From Nitrospirota bacterium (GTDB taxonomy: Bacteria > Nitrospirota > UBA9217), in assembly GCA_027456925.1 (NCBI GenBank), contig DAIDTZ010000238.1:1-9636 (forward strand): 9,636 nt of DNA, read 5' to 3'. The position numbers and the translations under genes are program-made. The notes under the pieces are model-generated. The model was not told the origin of the DNA and ran no database searches. It was given only the letters and a program-made list of their open reading frames with translations. How positions within the stretch are numbered: the first letter of the stretch is position 1; the number at the start of each line of letters is the position of its first letter. Below are positions 7,490 through 9,636 of this stretch, one piece after another.

Positions 7490-7717
7490 CTAGCCTTCTT
7501 CTTCGTCCAAAAGCTTATATCCCAGTTTTTCCATGCTGTCGCGCGAGATCGTGCGCACACGGTCTTCGCTTATCTTGGAATCGTTAAACGTTACATCGAT
7601 CTTCCCATCTTCAACTTCGATCGAATCCACGCCATCCAGGTTCCCTATAAATCTTCTCAAAGCAAGGGAGCATTCGGCACAAAACTGTTTTTGAACGGTG
7701 AGCCTTACTTTTCCCAT
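7490..7717 (-). CDS. Small HMA-domain (heavy-metal-associated fold) protein with a CxxC motif
   Basis: A 75-residue cytosolic-looking protein with no signal peptide. Its pattern matches the ferredoxin-like HMA fold of copper chaperones and MerP: a first strand (KVRLTVQ), a loop with CAEC (C13 and C16), a helix (SLALRRFIGNL), then GVDSIEVEDGKIDVTFND, and a second helix ending in EKLGYKLL. The usual GMTCxxC loop is replaced by QFCAEC, and the C-terminus is acidic (DEEEG). The start at ATG 7717 is chosen because GGAAAGG lies four bases upstream and the HMA fold begins there; the frame stays open further upstream (to an ATG at 7810), but that would overlap the VKOR gene and add non-homologous residues. 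It lies 65 bases downstream of the VKOR-thioredoxin gene on the same strand and may be co-transcribed with it. Binding of a soft metal such as Cu(I), or thiol exchange, is plausible; the substrate is not evident. Confidence 0.72.
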   Translation of the reverse strand: MGKVRLTVQKQFCAECSLALRRFIGNLDGVDSIEVEDGKIDVTFNDSKISEDRVRTISRDSMEKLGYKLLDEEEG

Positions 7718-7782
7718 GGTACCTTTCCTTTCCCCGGGCAAGGGTGGAACAGAAGACCTGTCTGCCCGAAATGGACTGGTGA

Positions 7783-8685
7783 TCATTTGCAGACTTCGTC
7801 TTCCTTGCACATGCCTTCGTCAGCCGCCGATGGCGTCGGCGCAGTCAGAAAACCGGGCTGGTCGAAAATGTCGGTCGTTGCGCCGCTCCCGGAGGAAACA
7901 GGCGCGTTCTTCTTCCCCCGCGCTTTTTGGCGCGCCCTGTTCTGACCGGCCGTCGATGTCGTACAGGCGAGCAGGTAGCGGTCAATAGCTTCCTTCCCGG
8001 TGAGGAAAATTTTCTGATAGGGATCGTTCACCATGAGGGTGGGGACATTCTCGATGCCCATGTTTTTCAGGAAAACCACGTATTCATTCACCGGCACGTG
8101 GGCGACCGTAATTTTTTTCTCATCCAATTCACGGATGACTTCCGCGCAGTGCTTGCAGTCCTTGCTGTAAAACAGGATGAGCCGTTCATGGGGAGGCAAG
8201 TTCACGGGAATGCCCGCCGGCAGGACGAGATACTGCATGATGAACACCACCGCAAGGGTCGCAAAACCGGCGATGAGGTCTTTCTCTCCTGAGAGCAACC
8301 TGAGCGTGCCGAGGATGACCATGAAACCGAAGATGGTCACGCAGAAAACACAAAGGGTATGTATTCTGAACGCGAGATATCCCATGAAGAACCCTTCGCC
8401 TGCCAGGGCGACGACCAGGATGAGATTGATGCCACGTTCGATCCCGGGCTTCCGGCCGGAGCGGCTCAGAGAGGAAAGACCCGCCAGCAACAGAAACGTG
8501 GCAAACCCCATGAGATAGATGGAAATATCGCCGAACCTCGCCGATTGCGCGGTCATTTTGCACCCCTCGCTCACACAGATGCTCTTGCCGAAGGAATTCA
8601 TGACGATCTCGGTCAGGACAAAGAGTGAGGCCAGCGAGCTTACGATCAAAAAAACAGTGTTGTACGCTTGTTTATGTTTTCGCAT
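7783..8685 (-). CDS. VKOR homologue fused to a thioredoxin-like domain, with a Cys-bearing C-terminal tail
   Basis: An integral membrane thiol oxidation protein of 300 residues. Bacterial VKOR enzymes pass electrons from a thioredoxin-like domain outside the membrane to quinone, generating disulfides. Helices are visible near 8-28, 54-72, 87-107, 113-132 and 139-157, matching the four-helix VKOR bundle plus a fifth linking helix. The loop cysteines are C37 and C42 (CVSEGC), and the quinone-proximal CVFC is at C112/C115. A thioredoxin domain follows, with FYSKDCKHC (C177/C180) and the cis-proline segment NVPTLMVN near 213-220. A low-complexity polar tail ends in CKEDEVCK, adding C293 and C299. 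The start at ATG 8685 gives MRKHK before the first helix, but AAAGGA sits only one base away, so initiation is not well supported. An earlier in-frame ATG at 8802 would overlap phoH. The HMA gene follows closely. It could supply disulfide chemistry for the cytochromes matured by ResB-CcsB; this is inference. Confidence 0.87.
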   Translation of the reverse strand: MRKHKQAYNTVFLIVSSLASLFVLTEIVMNSFGKSICVSEGCKMTAQSARFGDISIYLMGFATFLLLAGLSSLSRSGRKPGIERGINLILVVALAGEGFFMGYLAFRIHTLCVFCVTIFGFMVILGTLRLLSGEKDLIAGFATLAVVFIMQYLVLPAGIPVNLPPHERLILFYSKDCKHCAEVIRELDEKKITVAHVPVNEYVVFLKNMGIENVPTLMVNDPYQKIFLTGKEAIDRYLLACTTSTAGQNRARQKARGKKNAPVSSGSGATTDIFDQPGFLTAPTPSAADEGMCKEDEVCK

Positions 8686-8709
8686 ATCCTTTTGCCTGCT
8701 TTTATTTTC

Positions 8710-8746
8710 AGTCCGGAGCGCCGTCGACTTTTTCTTACTCCGAACT
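8710..8746 (-). other. Stem-loop in the phoH to VKOR-thioredoxin intergenic spacer
   Basis: On the minus strand AGTTCGGAG (8746-8738) can pair with CTCCGGACT (8718-8710): nine pairs including one U-G wobble, with a 19-base loop. The same arms on the plus strand contain a C-A mismatch, so the structure suits the transcribed minus strand. It is not followed by a T-run, so it is unlikely to be an intrinsic terminator. It lies 24 bases before the VKOR start codon and could influence mRNA stability or initiation; no known riboswitch is recognised. Confidence 0.3.
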
Positions 8747-8759
8747 CTGAACGTTGAAC
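8739..8759. repeat. Three-copy degenerate heptamer repeat ending in GAAC
   Basis: Plus-strand reading gives TCCGAAC, TCTGAAC, GTTGAAC in direct succession: three 7-base units that share GAAC and differ in the first three bases. It lies in the 88-base spacer between the phoH stop and the VKOR start and overlaps one arm of the stem-loop at 8738-8746. Three imperfect units is little, and chance is possible. Confidence 0.35.
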
Positions 8760-8773
8760 GCAGAGAACTCTCT

Positions 8774-9634
8774 TTACAGCAACGTCGCCGCCAGTTCCGC
8801 AAGGTCGGACCGTTCGCCCTTCACAAGCGTAATGTGGCCGGCGATAGGCTCGTTCTTGAACCGTTCAACGACGAAGGTAAGACCGTTGCTCGATGCGTCG
8901 ATATAGGGATTGTCGATCTGATAGGGATCGCCGGTCAGGACGACTTTGGTGCCCTCGCCCGCCCGCGTGATGATCGTCTTGATCTCGTGGGGCGTCAGGT
9001 TCTGGGCCTCGTCCACGATAAGATACTGGTTCGGCATGCTCCTGCCGCGGATATAGGTGAGCGGCTCCACCTCGATCATGCCGAGATCGAAAAGTCCCTG
9101 CAGGTCCTTCTTGCCTTTTGCGCGGCCGGACATGGTCGATGCCCCCATGAGAAAATCGAGGTTGTCCCGAATCGGCTGCATCCAGGGACGGAGCTTTTCC
9201 TCGATGTCGCCGGGCAGAAACCCGATGTCCTTGCCGAGCGGGAAGACGGGGCGCGAGACCACAAGCCGCTGGAATGCCCTGCTTTCGATCGTTTTATCCA
9301 GGCCTGCGGCGAGCGCCAACAGCGTCTTGCCCGTACCGGCCCTGCCCACGAGGGTCACCAGGCGGATATCGTCGTTTAACAGCAGGTCAAGGGCGAACTG
9401 CTGCTGCTTGTTCCGGGGATTGATGCCCCAAACCCCGTGCTTGGTGTTCACGATGGGAACGAGGACGTTCTTCTGCTGTTGATACCGCGCCAGAGCGGTC
9501 TGTGAAGGGTTGGCGCTGTTCTTGAGCAATACAAACTCGTTGGGATAGGGCTTGGAATCGCCGGCAGGCGTAAACTCCCCCTTGGCGTAGAACTCGTCGA
9601 TAACGCCCGGCTCGACCGATAATTCCGTCTCCCC
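8774..9634 (-). CDS. PhoH-family ATPase (C-terminal part of a PIN-PhoH protein), 5' truncated
   Basis: The frame is open to the right edge, so the gene starts outside the window; the TTG at 9529 is an internal Leu codon. About 286 residues are visible, giving the linker (KPYPNEFVLL) and the complete PhoH P-loop NTPase. Walker A is GRAGTGKT, Walker B is YLIVDEAQN, with the family segments VSRPVFPLGKDIGFLPGD, a VVLTGDPYQID motif, and a C-terminal VKGERSDLAELA. The linker and length suggest the PIN-PhoH (YlaK/PhoH2) architecture, in which a roughly 150-residue PIN ribonuclease domain precedes the ATPase. PhoH2 proteins are described as RNA helicase/ribonucleases; the cellular role is poorly defined. 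The PIN domain itself is not in view, so that part is inference. The stop codon is 88 bases before the VKOR start on the same strand, without a terminator. Confidence 0.92.
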   Translation of the reverse strand, partial: GETELSVEPGVIDEFYAKGEFTPAGDSKPYPNEFVLLKNSANPSQTALARYQQQKNVLVPIVNTKHGVWGINPRNKQQQFALDLLLNDDIRLVTLVGRAGTGKTLLALAAGLDKTIESRAFQRLVVSRPVFPLGKDIGFLPGDIEEKLRPWMQPIRDNLDFLMGASTMSGRAKGKKDLQGLFDLGMIEVEPLTYIRGRSMPNQYLIVDEAQNLTPHEIKTIITRAGEGTKVVLTGDPYQIDNPYIDASSNGLTFVVERFKNEPIAGHITLVKGERSDLAELAATLL

Positions 9635-9636
9635 GG

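Noticed and set aside
7718..7782. Hairpin CGGGCA/TGCCCG between the VKOR and HMA genes as a terminator
   Set aside because: Six-pair stem with a loop of about 27 bases and no T-run; the two genes may be co-transcribed.
7718..7810. Earlier in-frame start (ATG 7810) for the HMA gene
   Set aside because: It would overlap the VKOR coding region and add 31 residues outside the HMA fold, whereas ATG 7717 has GGAAAGG just upstream.

Overview
The window reads as a stretch of the core chromosome of a free-living, probably anaerobic or facultative, Gram-negative bacterium. System II cytochrome c maturation (ResB plus a CcsA-type protein), an NfnAB-type electron-bifurcating transhydrogenase and a VKOR-thioredoxin fusion together suggest a Nitrospirota-like or Desulfobacterota/Geobacter-like lineage. 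That placement is inference from gene content; no rRNA or other phylogenetic marker is present.

Layout. At the left edge (2-1513, + strand) is the 3' part of a family 5 ABC-transporter solute-binding protein for peptides, nickel or similar ligands. Everything else lies on the minus strand. Converging on it with a 38-base gap is a small tandem-repeat DUF1059 protein (1552-1941). Upstream of that, a strong intrinsic terminator (2073-2119) closes the resB-ccsB pair (4976 to 2179), which has its own sigma70-like promoter (5007-5035) just after the preceding gene. Next upstream is the nfnA-nfnB pair (7360 to 5041). nfnA carries an in-frame TAA at codon 6, found by reading the sequence upstream of its first intact ATG. 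Further upstream are a 75-residue HMA-fold protein with a CxxC motif (7490-7717), an integral membrane VKOR homologue fused to a thioredoxin domain (7783-8685), and the C-terminal part of a PIN-PhoH ATPase running off the right edge (8774-9634).

How the genes may work together. ResB and the CcsA-type protein deliver haem and attach it to apocytochromes c outside the membrane, which needs reduced CxxCH thiols. The VKOR-thioredoxin fusion is a quinone-linked extracytoplasmic thiol oxidation system, and the small CxxC HMA protein next to it could bind metal or exchange thiols. NfnAB couples NADH, NADPH and ferredoxin pools in the cytoplasm. Most of the block therefore concerns redox and electron-transfer housekeeping. 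I see no defence system, CRISPR array, transposon, tRNA or rRNA, and no convincing new multi-gene system. The observations most worth a second look are the premature stop in nfnA, the two identical C-x6-C-x18-H-x4-H patterns in the DUF1059 protein, and the VKOR-Trx/HMA thiol pair with its extra C-terminal cysteines.
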